From NCBI RefSeq assembly GCF_963677575.1, contig NZ_OY782038.1, positions 558,001-622,000 of the forward strand: DNA of 64,000 bases, in the 5' to 3' direction. Below, one piece after another: positions 17,648-26,378 of the stretch (its first letter is position 1; each line of letters starts with the position of its first letter). The DNA comes from an uncultured Draconibacterium sp. GTDB lineage: Bacteria; Bacteroidota; Bacteroidia; Bacteroidales; Prolixibacteraceae. A program made the translations under genes and the position numbers. Below the pieces are notes generated by a model. That model saw nothing but the letters and a program-made list of their open reading frames with translations, was not told the origin of the DNA and ran no database searches.

Positions 17648-18778
17648 ATGAAAATTATAATCGATAATAAAATACCATACATAAAAGGTGCTCTTGAACC
17701 TTTTGCCGAGGTTGTTTACCTCCCGGGAAGTGAGACTACTCCTGCGGTTGTAAAAGACGCCGATGCAATTATTACGCGAACCAGAACCATTTGCAATGAT
17801 AAATTGCTTCAGGGCTCGAAAGTTAAATATATCGCCACTGCAACTATCGGGTTTGACCATATTGATACAGATTACTGTAAAAAAGCAGGAATTGAATGGA
17901 CAAATGCTCCGGGGTGCAATGCGGAGAGTGTAAATCAGTACATTTCTTCTGCCCTGTGCTCATGGGCCATGCGCAAAAGAACCGATCTTACAGGATTGAC
18001 AATAGGAATTGTAGGCGTAGGAAATGTTGGTAAACGCGTTGCAAAGACCTGCAATATACTTGGCATGAACGTTCTGTTGAATGATCCTCCACGTGAAAGA
18101 GCAGAAGGAAGTAACGATTTTGTTTCATTGGAAACGATTCAAAAAGAAGCCGATATCATTACCTTTCATGTTCCGTTAAATATGACCGGAGAAGATGCTA
18201 CTTTTCATATGGTAAATGAGGATTTCCTGCAAAACCTCAAAAAGAATCCGCTGATAATAAATTCGTGTCGTGGTGAAGTTTGTGATTCGGAAGCGATGTA
18301 CAATGCCATTGAAGCCAACGATATTAATGGTTTTATTGCCGATTGCTGGGAAAATGAGCCGGAAATAAACCTCGATCTGTTAAATCTTTGCGAATATGGC
18401 ACCCCGCATATTGCCGGCTATTCAAAAGACGGGAAAGCCAACGGAACAAAAATGAGTGTTCAGGCAATTAGCCGATTTTTTGACTTGGGAATCAACAATT
18501 GGGCCCCAACAGACGTTGAACTACCGAAAAACACAAGCATTGAAATTGATGGCAACCAACGTCGTGAATATTCGATTTTGGCAGAAGCCATTTTGAGCAC
18601 TTACGACATTGAAAACGATGATGACGACCTTCGGGATGCACCGCTTAAATTCGAACAATTGAGAGGAGATTATCCTGTTCGCCGTGAGTTTAATACTTAC
18701 ACCATCGAAGCAAAAAATATTGAAACAAAAACATTGCAAAAACTGGAAGAATTAGGTTTTCAGATTAAAAACAAGTAA
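17648..18778 (+). CDS. pdxB: 4-phosphoerythronate dehydrogenase-like (PdxB)
   Basis: The 376-residue D-2-hydroxyacid dehydrogenase has the NAD motif GIVGVGNVGKRV near residue 120 and catalytic Arg in NSCRGEVCD. Glu follows in WENEPE and His in TPHIAGYS. A C-terminal extension of about 90 residues is typical of PdxB. ATG 17648 (MKIIIDNKIPY) matches the usual PdxB start better than ATG 17618, which overlaps the upstream stop. PdxB makes 2-oxo-3-hydroxy-4-phosphobutanoate for pyridoxal phosphate. Its place in a sugar-acid operon is unusual and could mean action on another aldonate. Confidence 0.82.
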   Translation: MKIIIDNKIPYIKGALEPFAEVVYLPGSETTPAVVKDADAIITRTRTICNDKLLQGSKVKYIATATIGFDHIDTDYCKKAGIEWTNAPGCNAESVNQYISSALCSWAMRKRTDLTGLTIGIVGVGNVGKRVAKTCNILGMNVLLNDPPRERAEGSNDFVSLETIQKEADIITFHVPLNMTGEDATFHMVNEDFLQNLKKNPLIINSCRGEVCDSEAMYNAIEANDINGFIADCWENEPEINLDLLNLCEYGTPHIAGYSKDGKANGTKMSVQAISRFFDLGINNWAPTDVELPKNTSIEIDGNQRREYSILAEAILSTYDIENDDDDLRDAPLKFEQLRGDYPVRREFNTYTIEAKNIETKTLQKLEELGFQIKNK

Positions 18779-18789
18779 TACAAGATAGC

Positions 18790-20244
18790 ATGAAAAAATT
18801 AGCAGACATTGGTTTGATCGGGTTAGCCGTAATGGGCGAAAACCTGGTGTTAAACATGGAAAGTAAAGGCTACACAGTGGCTGTATACAACCGGACTGTA
18901 GAGAAAGTTGACAAATTTACAACTGGCAGAGGAGCCGGCAAAAACTTTATTGGGGCACACTCAATTGAAGAGTTTTGTGCTTCGCTGGAGAAACCTCGTA
19001 AAGTAATGATGCTGGTAAAAGCAGGTCAACCGGTTGATGACTTTATTGATATGGTTATTCCGCATCTTGAGGCGGGCGATATTATTATCGATGGTGGTAA
19101 TTCTCATTTTCCCGATACCATTCGTCGTACAAAATATGTGGAAAGCAAAGGTTTACTTTATATCGGAACCGGAGTTTCAGGAGGCGAAGAAGGAGCATTA
19201 AAAGGTCCGTCAATTATGCCTGGAGGATCGCCGGATGCATGGCCACATGTTAAAGAAATTTTCCAGGCCGTTTCGGCAAAAGTGGAAAGTGGCGAAGCTT
19301 GTTGCGACTGGGTTGGCGAAGGTGGTGCAGGCCATTTTGTAAAAATGGTACATAACGGAATCGAATACGGCGATATGCAGATTATTACCGAAGCTTACCA
19401 GCTGATGAAAGAATTGCTGGGAATGAGCAACGATGAAATGCACGAAGTATTCAAAAAATGGAACGAAGGTATTCTAGACAGTTACCTGATTGAGATTACA
19501 CGCGACATTTTAGGATATAAAGATGAGAACGGGGAAGAAACTGTTGAAATGATCCTTGACACTGCGGGACAAAAAGGAACCGGAAAATGGACAGGTATTT
19601 CAGCTCTTGACCTGGGTATTCCGTTAACACTGATCGGCGAATCAGTTTTCTCAAGATGTTTATCGGCTCAGAAAGATTTGCGTGTTCAGGCTTCAAAAGT
19701 AATCGAAGGCCCAAAACCGGAATTTAAAGGCGACAAACAACAGTTTATCAACGATATTGAGAGTGCATTGTTAGGAGCAAAAATTATTTCGTACGCACAA
19801 GGCTACAATCTGATGATGGAAGCTGCCAGCGAAAACGGATGGAACCTGAATTACGGTGGAATTGCCCTGATGTGGCGTGGTGGATGTATCATCCGTTCGG
19901 TTTTCCTTAACGATATTAAGAAAGCATTTGATAACAATCCAGAATTGCCAAACTTATTGCTTGATCCGTTCTTCAAACAGAAAGTTGAGGAAGCACAGGC
20001 AGGCTGGCGCCGTGTTTGTGCAACTGCATTGGCCAACGGAATTCCGGTGCCAGCATTAACATCGGCACTGTGCTATTTTGATGGTTTCCGCAGCGAACGT
20101 TTACCTGCCAACTTACTTCAGGCACAACGCGACTATTTCGGTGCACATACTTACGAAAGAGTTGACAAACCACGTGGTGAATTTTTCCACACTAACTGGA
20201 CAGGCCGCGGCGGCGACACTGCATCGTCAACTTACAACGCTTAA
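18790..20244 (+). CDS. gnd: 6-phosphogluconate dehydrogenase, decarboxylating
   Basis: The 484-residue product has GLIGLAVMGENL at the N-terminus (NADP-binding), VSGGEEGALKGPSIMPGG near residue 128, and catalytic KMVHNGIEYGDMQ near 183-195, with the all-helical C-terminal domain and tail complete. It converts 6-phosphogluconate to ribulose 5-phosphate, CO2 and NAD(P)H. It is the last gene of the operon, 11 bases after pdxB and before a strong terminator. This implies that the operon's end product enters the oxidative pentose phosphate pathway. Confidence 0.95.
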   Translation: MKKLADIGLIGLAVMGENLVLNMESKGYTVAVYNRTVEKVDKFTTGRGAGKNFIGAHSIEEFCASLEKPRKVMMLVKAGQPVDDFIDMVIPHLEAGDIIIDGGNSHFPDTIRRTKYVESKGLLYIGTGVSGGEEGALKGPSIMPGGSPDAWPHVKEIFQAVSAKVESGEACCDWVGEGGAGHFVKMVHNGIEYGDMQIITEAYQLMKELLGMSNDEMHEVFKKWNEGILDSYLIEITRDILGYKDENGEETVEMILDTAGQKGTGKWTGISALDLGIPLTLIGESVFSRCLSAQKDLRVQASKVIEGPKPEFKGDKQQFINDIESALLGAKIISYAQGYNLMMEAASENGWNLNYGGIALMWRGGCIIRSVFLNDIKKAFDNNPELPNLLLDPFFKQKVEEAQAGWRRVCATALANGIPVPALTSALCYFDGFRSERLPANLLQAQRDYFGAHTYERVDKPRGEFFHTNWTGRGGDTASSTYNA

Positions 20245-20264
20245 AAAAATTAATGAGATAAAAG

Positions 20265-20290
20265 AAAAGGAAGCAGGTGCTTCCTTTTTT
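20265..20290. terminator. Bidirectional terminator between gnd and the alcohol dehydrogenase
   Basis: AAAAGGAAGC and GCTTCCTTTT form a 10-bp stem with an AGGT loop, with a T-run on the right and an A-run on the left. It serves two convergent genes. Confidence 0.88.
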
Positions 20291-20295
20291 TATTT

Positions 20296-21333
20296 TTAGA
20301 AATTTATCATCGCTTTTATAGCCCCGAATTTGTAGCCCTCAACAACATCAAAAGCCACCGGCGTTTCTTCCAACGTAAACTCGTGCGTAACCATCTTAGA
20401 GACTTGTACAGCTCCGGAAATTACCAGATCAATAGCCTCTTCAACACAATGGTTTTGCCGACGCACATTAATTGCGGTTAATTCTTTTCGGCGCATTAAA
20501 TCCATATCGAAAACATATTGCGCATCCGGCGGAATTCCAACCAAAATCAGCTTTCCTCCGGGCTTTAGAATTTTGGTGGCATTATCAACCGCTTTCTGAT
20601 CGCCACTGGCCTCAAAAACCACATCGAGTAATAGTTCTTCCTGTTTTTGCACAGCAGCTTCTACCTCTCCATTTATAGGATTTATCAACCACGAAGCACC
20701 AATTTCACCGGCTTTACTCAAGCGGTAATCCAGCGGTTCAATCACTCCCACTTTTGTTACATCGTCGGCTAATAATTTCAGAAGTATACTTAAACCAATT
20801 GGCCCTGCCCCAAAAATACCAACCGCAGTTTCCTTTTTCTGAATTTGAGCCAGCTTAACTGCATAAACACCAATTGAAAGAGGTTCGATCAATGCTGCCT
20901 GTCTCGCATTTAATTTATCAGTAACCGGAAAGCATGTATACGACGGCATAACAATGTACTCCGACAAACAGCCTTCAATTTGTCCAGGACAACCTAAAAA
21001 CTTATTGTTTCGGCAGGTATGCGGACGCCCTGCCAAACACTGATCGCAAGTACCGCAATGCACCGACGGATCGACAACCACCAGGTCGCCAACCTTTACA
21101 TTTGCAACTTCTTTGCCGGTTTCAACAATTATTCCCGAACACTCGTGCCCTACCTTAAACGGGTATTCAACTACCTGCGAGCCGATCTTTCCTTCCGAAT
21201 AATAATGAATGTCGGATCCACAAACCCCAACAGTTGAGATTTTTATCTTAACATCGGTCTCGCTCGTTAACTCAGGATCAGCTGCCTCCGTTAACTTCAT
21301 CTGCCGGATACCGGTTAATACTACTGCTTTCAT
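20296..21333 (-). CDS. Zinc-dependent MDR alcohol dehydrogenase (polyol/idonate type)
   Basis: The 345-residue medium-chain dehydrogenase has catalytic zinc ligands Cys38 and His63/Glu64 (GHE). Structural zinc Cys are 93, 96, 99 and 107, and GAGPIGL near residue 175 binds NAD(P). The overall look is sorbitol/xylitol/L-idonate-5-dehydrogenase-like (GVCGSDIHYY). It converges on the sugar-acid operon and could feed a ketose or keto-acid into it, which is inference. The upstream region carries a cluster of TGTAAG inverted repeats. Confidence 0.85.
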   Translation of the reverse strand: MKAVVLTGIRQMKLTEAADPELTSETDVKIKISTVGVCGSDIHYYSEGKIGSQVVEYPFKVGHECSGIIVETGKEVANVKVGDLVVVDPSVHCGTCDQCLAGRPHTCRNNKFLGCPGQIEGCLSEYIVMPSYTCFPVTDKLNARQAALIEPLSIGVYAVKLAQIQKKETAVGIFGAGPIGLSILLKLLADDVTKVGVIEPLDYRLSKAGEIGASWLINPINGEVEAAVQKQEELLLDVVFEASGDQKAVDNATKILKPGGKLILVGIPPDAQYVFDMDLMRRKELTAINVRRQNHCVEEAIDLVISGAVQVSKMVTHEFTLEETPVAFDVVEGYKFGAIKAMINF

Positions 21334-21388
21334 TTATAAAAGAATTAGCTATTTACAATTTCAACACCGGCTTTCTTGCCGCTTGTAA

Positions 21389-21467
21389 GTAACTGTAAGG
21401 AATTTATCCTTTCATTTAATTATTCGTCTTTTTCACTTACACCGCTGTAAGATTTCCTAACAGTTAC
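21389..21467. promoter_or_regulatory. Cluster of TGTAAG inverted repeats, possible operator
   Basis: GTAACTGTAAGGAA (21389-21402) is repeated inverted with one mismatch at 21454-21467. Between them CTTACA-CCGC-TGTAAG forms a second perfect dyad (21436-21451). The nested arrangement lies about 55-135 bases upstream of the alcohol dehydrogenase start and looks like regulator sites or a large leader structure. Confidence 0.5.
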
Positions 21468-22010
21468 CAAGATTTTGATTAAAAATACAATCTGGAACTA
21501 TTCATGCCAAATAAAAGAGCATATAACTTAATTTCATTCGTTTAAAATTGTATGTTTTCATAGGCATAGTATGGAACTCGTCCCATTTTAATAATGCTTT
21601 TAAATGTGAATATATTACATGCTCGTTTCGTTTAATAATATTAAGTTACTCATTGTGCAAGTTCAAACTAATTCCTGAAATTCATACGAGATTTTCCAGA
21701 AGAAAACATTGAAGAATGTAAAAAAGGCACCTTTCATTACATTGAAATTTAGCTATAAATGTTACAAAATGCTACAATATTAAGTGCTGCTTTGAGCAGA
21801 TAAAAGAATATGATTTTTATCATCTCATTCGCTTTTTTTGTATTTTTCGAATAAATCACGATTTTTTTCAAAAAACACCAAAACTATTCTATAACATATT
21901 GTCAATATCACAAACACTGACAATCAACACCATAAGCCTTATTAACAACATTATTTTAACAAACATTAATTAATTTTAAAAAATACTTAAGATTTAAATC
22001 ATTTTTATAC

Positions 22011-22155
22011 TATATTAGCGGTGCCTTATATGAATGAAACGATTTAGATACTTATTAGAACTACCTTTTCTCTATTAGACCAATAAGTTTTCTGATCTAA
22101 CTAAACTAGACTATGAACAATCGGGTTATCAGCAAAAGATAACCCGCTTTTTTTT
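22011..22155 (+). ncRNA. Candidate small RNA with intrinsic terminator
   Basis: A strong plus-strand terminator at 22122-22155 has no upstream plus-strand gene. A weak -7-like box (TATATTAG, 22011-22018, one mismatch to consensus) lies about 110 bases before the stem, with no TTG at -33. The stretch between has no usable ORF (the only ATG frame is five codons). It would be a transcript of about 130 nt. I do not recognise its family. Confidence 0.3.
22122..22155 (+). terminator. Orphan plus-strand terminator
   Basis: CGGGTTATC and GATAACCCG form a perfect 9-bp stem with a 7-base loop, followed by C and eight T. The T-run is only on the plus strand, so it does not serve the minus-strand MATE gene whose stop is at 22167. 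Confidence 0.85.
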
Positions 22156-22166
22156 GCAAAATTGAA

Positions 22167-23504
22167 TCAGGTCAAACGTTTCAGCAAACCCATAAACCGG
22201 AAGTAGAACAATATTCCTGCAGTTCCCAAGCCAACCAAATAACCATACCAGATTCCCTGAGGTCCGGCATTTAAAACAAACGCAAAAACATAACTGGTTG
22301 GAATACCAATTAACAAATAAGCTATAAATGCAATTAGCATGGGCTTGGTAACATCGGCCATTCCACGTAACGAACTTTGCATAATAACCTGCAAACCATC
22401 GAACAGCTGAAATACAGCAGCAATTATCAATAAACTGGCTGCCACTTCAATAACATTTTCATCGGTAGTAAACATTAATGGAAGTATGTGTCGGGCCAAA
22501 ATAAATGAGAGCGCAGATAACGACATAACCATCAGAACCAAATGAGTAGAAGCAAAAACAGCTCTTCGTAGCGACACGTAATCCTTCTCTCCCATTTGAT
22601 GACTTACACGAATTGTATTGGCCTGCGAAATGCCCAACGAAATCATATAGGTAAATGTCGCCAATCCAAGAGCCACCTGATGTGCGGCAAGCTGAGTCTC
22701 TCCCAGCCAGCCCATCATAACAGCTCCAATAGCGAAAGCAGCAACTTCAACAATTAATTGAAAACCAATAGGAATACCAATTCTCAACAGAGCCTGAATA
22801 TCCTTTTTAAATATTCTCTGATAGCGGGCAAAAACAAAATATCGTTTATACCGATTATTACGAAGTATAAAATATGCAAACAACAAAGGCATACATATTC
22901 GCGAGGTTAGTGTACCGATTCCTGCTCCCATAAGCCCCATTTCCGGGAATCCGAACTTACCAAATATAAACACATAGTTCACCGCAATATTTATTACGTT
23001 GGCAGTAAGCGTGATTTGCATGGCAATTTTTGTATTTCCTATTCCCTCGAAAAACTGCTTTAAAGTGAAAAAGAACATAAAAGGGAGATATGAAGAACAA
23101 AGCAAGAGGTAATACGGCCGGGCCAGATGCAAAACATTTTCAGGCTGGCCCATATACGGCAAAAAGAAATATATACTAAACATGATCGCCGTTAAAGCGA
23201 CTGATGCGGTAAGATGTGCTGCGATTCCATTTTTCAACCAAATAATAGCTTTCTGCAACTGGTTTTGCCCGAAAGCTTTGCCAACCAATGGCGTAAGGCC
23301 CATGGTTACGCCCATACCAAAAACCATCCCGATCATGAACACACTGTTGGCAAACGATGCTGCAGCCAGCTCTGTTGTTCCAACATGCCCAACCATCATA
23401 TTGTCGGCAAGCGATACGGTAACCTGTCCGATTTGCGATAAAACGATCGGAAGTGCCAGAGTTAGATTACGCCTGTAAAATGGAATATAATCTTGAAATT
23501 TCAT
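22167..23504 (-). CDS. MATE family multidrug exporter
   Basis: The 445-residue inner-membrane protein has about 12 hydrophobic segments and the NorM-type arrangement: LPIVLSQIGQ and LADNMMVGHVGTTELAA at the N-terminus, and the duplicated half beginning near IGIPIGFQLIVEVAAFAIGAVMMGWLGE. The family exports cationic drugs and metabolites in exchange for Na+ or H+. The substrate is unknown. The start is fixed by the short distance to the -7 element at 23509-23516, which leaves almost no 5' leader. Confidence 0.92.
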   Translation of the reverse strand: MKFQDYIPFYRRNLTLALPIVLSQIGQVTVSLADNMMVGHVGTTELAAASFANSVFMIGMVFGMGVTMGLTPLVGKAFGQNQLQKAIIWLKNGIAAHLTASVALTAIMFSIYFFLPYMGQPENVLHLARPYYLLLCSSYLPFMFFFTLKQFFEGIGNTKIAMQITLTANVINIAVNYVFIFGKFGFPEMGLMGAGIGTLTSRICMPLLFAYFILRNNRYKRYFVFARYQRIFKKDIQALLRIGIPIGFQLIVEVAAFAIGAVMMGWLGETQLAAHQVALGLATFTYMISLGISQANTIRVSHQMGEKDYVSLRRAVFASTHLVLMVMSLSALSFILARHILPLMFTTDENVIEVAASLLIIAAVFQLFDGLQVIMQSSLRGMADVTKPMLIAFIAYLLIGIPTSYVFAFVLNAGPQGIWYGYLVGLGTAGILFYFRFMGLLKRLT

Positions 23505-23508
23505 TCCG

Positions 23509-23516
23509 CAAATCTA
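23509..23516 (-). promoter_or_regulatory. -7 element immediately upstream of the MATE gene
   Basis: The minus-strand reading is TAGATTTG, matching TAnnTTTG. Only four bases separate it from the ATG, implying a leaderless or nearly leaderless mRNA. No TTG lies at the expected -33 distance, so support is partial. Confidence 0.4.
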
Positions 23517-23550
23517 CAACTTCACGCTCATCAATTATGTAAAAACACAA

Positions 23551-25959
23551 CTATTTTCGCTTATTAAATACGTATGAAACTTTAAACGAGACATATGGTT
23601 TTCTTTCAAAATCTGTTTCCACATACAGATTGTCTCCTGTAGTTCGGGTCTGATACTTCATACTGTCAAATATATTTGCCCATGAAACCTCGGTTGTTAG
23701 TTTTCGGCTAAAGAATGATTTACGCAATACCAGGTTCGAATAGGCATAGCCGTCCCGTTCTATTTGAGCGCTAATACCTTTGCTTTGATAAACAAACTGG
23801 TAGCGCAAACTGAGTGTTTTTGAGATTTTGAAATTATTATTGGAGCGAATACTTCCACGGAATATTTCCTGCGTATCCGATTTGCCATCTATGTTGGTAG
23901 TAAACTTATATAGATAGGTACTTGTTGACAGGTTGGTGTTCCACCAGTCGAAAAGTTGGTAACCCAACATAAATTCAACACCAATACTTAGCGACTCGCC
24001 TACATTTTCTCGTGTCCATTCAATAGAGTTGCCCTCGCCTGTGCGGTAGTAATTTCGAGCCAGACTGTTTGTTTGACGTGCAAAAACTTCTCCAGAAACA
24101 AAATTATCGTCCCACGATTTCAGGTAACCCAATTCGTATGCATTTACATACGATGGCATTAAGTTTTCATTTCCAGTAAACGAAATATAAGGCGTTTCAT
24201 ACCTTCTTAAAGGAATCAATTCCCAGTAATCAGGTCGGTTAATTCGACGCGAGTAACTTAATGTGAATTGATTTTCATCCGATATATTGTAAACAAAATG
24301 CGCTGTTGGAAACCAATCCCAGAATTTTGTTGTTGCCGGAACATTTACCAGTTCATCATCTCCAACCAGGTTATAACTGTAGTTTGATTCCCTATGAGTA
24401 TACTCGCCTCTCATTCCCAATTGATAATCCAATTTCCCGAAACTGCTTTTAAACGTTACAAAACCTGCGTACACATCCTGTTTAAAATCAATCTCTTCAT
24501 TTTCCTTATCATTAACAAAAACATTAAGAACATTGTATTTATCAAAGAAACCACTTTCCGTTTCCACCTTTGGAATATGATCCAGGTTTACTTCCAACCC
24601 GGCCTCCAAACGGCTTTTATCCGACAATTTATTTTCGTACGAAACATTAGCATCAATAAGTAACTCATTGTGCTCCTTTGTTTCGTAGCCATATTTTTCT
24701 GAATGGTCGCTATAAATCAGTTTATCGCTCTTCTTATCCTCCAGCGGTTGTAAATAGGAGGATGAACTTATATATGCCGACAACAAATTCGAACGGTCTT
24801 TCTTAAAAGCATGTTCGTAGCTTGCCACAACACTCAGATAGCGGTAATACAATTCGTAGCGGCTATCATAAATGTACTCCTCGTAATTCTCCAGATTGTC
24901 ATCAACAAATTTACTTTCGGAGTACGTTCCCTTTTCATTGGTAGTATTCGATCGGCGAATCGGATCGGCACTTAATTTAAAATCGAGATAATCTTTATCG
25001 GTCAAATCGTAATTAAAACCAAGCTCCATGTAACTGTTATTTTTCCTGTCTTTTGATTTTACATCCCACAGCGTTTTGTAACGGGTATTTTCGTTGGTAA
25101 CAGTCTGATTTCCTTGCTGCCACTGAATTCGCGACACATAATCATCAAGCTGGCCGTTTAAATACCAACCGCCACGTTCTCCTTTCTGATCCACTGAAAA
25201 AATAAACTCTGAAGATCCGAGTGTTGAGAGATTCAAACTGGTACTCACTTCAATACCTTCCAAACGATTACGCTTTAATATAACCTGGATAATTCCGGCT
25301 GTACCTTCCGCATCATATTTCGACGATGGGTTGGTAATAACTTCGATGTATTGAATTTTATTCGCCGGTATCTGTCGCAACTTTTCTTCCCCGTTTAATT
25401 CAGGACGACCATTTATATACACCAAAAATATTCCATCGCCACGGTACGTCAATCGTCCGTCAACATCCAGTTCCAACGACGGAATATTTTCCAATAAATC
25501 GATGGCTTTGTCTGCCCCTGGAAAATTACGAGCCTCAATCACTTTTCTGTCAACTTCGTATCTAACTCCTGACTTTCCTGATTGTACTGTTACTTCATCT
25601 AATGTTTTTTGATCGACCGTTAAATCAATCCGGCCTAAATCGAGCTCAGGATTTACTAGCTCCATATTTTCAATATGATACATATCATAACCCAGAAAAC
25701 TGATTTTCAACTCATAATCTCCGTATGGAAGATCGCTGATTTTAAACAGTCCGTTTTCGGCAGTTATATCGCCATATATCTTAGTGGAGTCAGCTTGAGG
25801 CTCAACAATTACAGTTGCATATCTGACTGGAGTTCCGGATGTACCATCTGTTACAATACCCTTCAATTCAGCATTTTGAGCAAGCACCAACAAGCCCACT
25901 ACTTCGAATATGGAGGTTAAAAATATTTTCTTAAGATTTTGCAACAAAAGTATGTTCAT
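23551..25959 (-). CDS. TonB-dependent receptor family protein (OMP_b-brl_3 type)
   Basis: The 802-residue product has a hydrophobic leader followed by a CarboxypepD_reg-like domain (about residues 30-115, ELKGIVTDGTSGTPVRYATV). A plug-like region (about 125-225, with VITNPSSKYDAEGTAGIIQVILK) and a long beta-barrel ending VSFKVSYVFNKRK follow. This is the architecture of outer-membrane receptors outside SusC-type PULs. No SusD or TonB partner is adjacent. The substrate is unknown. It lies upstream of, and on the same strand as, the MATE gene, 46 bases apart, and could be co-transcribed with it. Confidence 0.88.
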   Translation of the reverse strand: MNILLLQNLKKIFLTSIFEVVGLLVLAQNAELKGIVTDGTSGTPVRYATVIVEPQADSTKIYGDITAENGLFKISDLPYGDYELKISFLGYDMYHIENMELVNPELDLGRIDLTVDQKTLDEVTVQSGKSGVRYEVDRKVIEARNFPGADKAIDLLENIPSLELDVDGRLTYRGDGIFLVYINGRPELNGEEKLRQIPANKIQYIEVITNPSSKYDAEGTAGIIQVILKRNRLEGIEVSTSLNLSTLGSSEFIFSVDQKGERGGWYLNGQLDDYVSRIQWQQGNQTVTNENTRYKTLWDVKSKDRKNNSYMELGFNYDLTDKDYLDFKLSADPIRRSNTTNEKGTYSESKFVDDNLENYEEYIYDSRYELYYRYLSVVASYEHAFKKDRSNLLSAYISSSSYLQPLEDKKSDKLIYSDHSEKYGYETKEHNELLIDANVSYENKLSDKSRLEAGLEVNLDHIPKVETESGFFDKYNVLNVFVNDKENEEIDFKQDVYAGFVTFKSSFGKLDYQLGMRGEYTHRESNYSYNLVGDDELVNVPATTKFWDWFPTAHFVYNISDENQFTLSYSRRINRPDYWELIPLRRYETPYISFTGNENLMPSYVNAYELGYLKSWDDNFVSGEVFARQTNSLARNYYRTGEGNSIEWTRENVGESLSIGVEFMLGYQLFDWWNTNLSTSTYLYKFTTNIDGKSDTQEIFRGSIRSNNNFKISKTLSLRYQFVYQSKGISAQIERDGYAYSNLVLRKSFFSRKLTTEVSWANIFDSMKYQTRTTGDNLYVETDFERKPYVSFKVSYVFNKRK

Positions 25960-26378
25960 CCACGTGGTTAATTAGTTAGCTTCAAATGTTTTATCACAAT
26001 GCTCAATTCCTACGCCTTTCACAGTTCTAAATCAGTGTGTTACGAATAAACCGACATTGAATAATAGGAATTCAGGGTTTGGAATAATAGTCAACTTTTA
26101 ATCTTATAGGGCTCAAAAATAAACATATTTCTCAAAAAACTATGGCTTATCATAAAAAATATAATTTTAGACCAGTTGCTTTAGGAATTCAAATTTCTTC
26201 TCCCCGAAAAGCTAACATAAAACAGTTTTTTAGATTTATTAACAATTAAGCAGGTTAAAGGTATTGTGCAACAGGTAACTTCCAATGTAAAATTTTTGTG
26301 ACTAAACATTTTTCACAAAACAGAGTTATTATTTGCAGAAATTAAGATGACTTAAACTTATATTGATTTCAAATTTGT
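25960..26378. other. 419-bp divergent intergenic region
   Basis: The region lies between the TonB-dependent receptor and the acyl-CoA carboxylase operon. Near 26327-26336 the sequence TATTATTTG resembles a -7 box with one extra base. A 35-codon frame at 26142-26249 is described separately. Nothing else is evident. Confidence 0.45.
26142..26249 (+). CDS. Possible 35-residue basic peptide, doubtful
   Basis: An ATG-started frame of 35 codons lies alone in an intergenic region and encodes a strongly basic peptide (MAYHKKYNFRPVALGI at its N-terminus). No clear promoter or ribosome-binding site and no recognised family. It may be a chance frame. Confidence 0.15.
   Translation: MAYHKKYNFRPVALGIQISSPRKANIKQFFRFINN

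Larger units (their letters stand above)
21334..22166. other. 833-bp gene-free AT-rich region
   Basis: I find no convincing coding frame here. The left part (21380-21470) holds a cluster of inverted TGTAAG-like repeats next to the alcohol dehydrogenase promoter region. The middle (21480-22000) is AT-rich with no feature I can support. The right end holds an orphan plus-strand terminator and possibly a small RNA. Confidence 0.6.

Noticed and set aside
22122..22155. Terminator of the minus-strand MATE gene
   Set aside because: The T-run is only on the plus strand, so the polarity is wrong.
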